This document shows positions 63,342 to 64,000 of a stretch of 64,000 nt of DNA, piece after piece (position 1 is the stretch's first letter; each line of letters starts with the position of its first letter). Below the pieces are notes generated by a model that did no database searches, was not told where the DNA came from, and saw only the letters and a list, made by a program, of their open reading frames with translations. The DNA lies in assembly GCA_905250075.1 (NCBI GenBank), contig CAJNOP010000060.1:121769-185768 (forward strand), in the 5' to 3' direction. Position numbers and translations under genes: made by a program. The stretch is from Rotaria sp. Silwood1 (Eukaryota; Rotifera; Eurotatoria; Philodinida; Philodinidae).

Positions 63342-64000
63342 GTGTTAAATCTTGATAATATTTTTGATCTAGTTGCTCAGAACAAATATTGTTTTATTAT
63401 ACTCTTATTACTTTTTGTGATCTAATTGCTTTTTGTTAAGTATGAAATCGAATGTAACTTTTAATGAACTCTTGTCGATACATAAACACCGTCAATTTGC
63501 TATTGCTCGCTGTTTCTAGTAGTGGAAAAATTTGTTATTTGATGTGAATTTCTTTTTCTTCTTGTTATATTTCTTGTCGTTCGCTTGTTGTTCGTTAAAG
63601 TCGTATATAGACATAGAAAAGAAAAAGAGATTTTCAAGTGTTGATTAATTTTTAAACATGTCAATCTATTGAGTATTACTTCTGTTTGTCATCGAATGCA
63701 AATAAAAAATGTCCATGGTGCAGTAGTTTTCTTTCTTACTTGAAATTTCGCGACGGGATATTTAAAATGAAAGAAGAAAAATAAAAATAAAAATATACAT
63801 TTGATTCAATCGATTTGAAATGTTTTTAAATATAACCAAACAACTGTTTTCTTATTCATGAAAACAAGATCAGCTTATGTTATAAAGAATCATTACAACT
63901 GAAATCTGTTTATCTACTGATGTTGACTATTTGCGTTCTAGGCATTTGTTTAATTCACCCCCACATACTAATGTATTACTCCTTTAAATAACGTTATTTT
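63342..64000. other. Upstream region of the ankyrin-repeat gene
   Basis: AT-rich, would contain the promoter of the minus-strand ankyrin gene. No specific element or further gene was recognised. Confidence 0.4.

Noticed and set aside
1-64000. CRISPR arrays, bacterial operons, ribosomal RNA genes or telomeric repeats
   Set aside because: No regularly spaced identical repeats, no prokaryotic gene organisation, no rRNA-like segments and no telomere-type arrays were seen. The sequence is spliced animal DNA.

Overview
The window looks like a eukaryotic, animal nuclear genome, most probably a bdelloid rotifer (Rotaria/Adineta type). Evidence: very AT-rich sequence, GT-AG introns that are nearly all 50-86 bp, animal-only genes (an innexin, a Gi/o-type G protein alpha subunit, a TMEM272-like membrane protein), and splice-acceptor-like sites directly upstream of several start codons, which fits the spliced-leader trans-splicing known in rotifers. 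The species assignment is inference. No bacterial or viral features were recognised.

Layout. Seven intact-looking protein genes were rebuilt exon by exon, all on the minus strand and all closing in frame: a six-or-more-span membrane protein of unknown family (6578-8959), an innexin (11811-13213), a single-pass proline-rich membrane protein (22174-24574), a TMEM272-like four-span protein (31262-31969), a G alpha subunit (39828-41328), a 13-exon protein with a C-terminal dsRNA-binding-like domain (58051-60915) and an ankyrin-repeat protein (62007-63341). They are separated by long AT-rich stretches without convincing coding potential.

Between the genes lie decayed sequences: a broken multi-exon gene at 1981-2430, a broken gene of higher GC content at 17.2-18.4 kb, a ZMYM/hAT-like transposase fragment beside a GTPase-like pseudogene with two in-frame TGA codons (36.2-37.5 kb), a hAT transposase relic (50.2-51.6 kb) running into a mariner transposase relic (51.97-52.71 kb), and several short non-autonomous elements with terminal inverted repeats. 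Four of these (7502-7818, 49710-50089, 53112-53418, 58930-59209) have the structure expected of hAT-type MITEs: CAG/TAG-type ends and exact or near-exact 8-bp target duplications. Two of them sit inside introns and partly account for two of the three unusually long introns. A 490-bp element built of GACTTCA-type repeats (19.6-20.1 kb) and two large inverted repeats (52.7-53.06 kb and 59.27-59.53 kb) complete the picture.

The intact genes do not form an operon or a shared pathway. The innexin, G alpha and membrane proteins would act at the plasma membrane; the dsRBD-like protein is probably cytosolic or nuclear. The best leads are the G alpha with a serine in place of the usual pertussis-toxin cysteine, the uncharacterised dsRBD-like gene, the family of small hAT elements with a decayed hAT transposase nearby, and the intronic inverted repeat whose two arms encode the same peptide on opposite strands.
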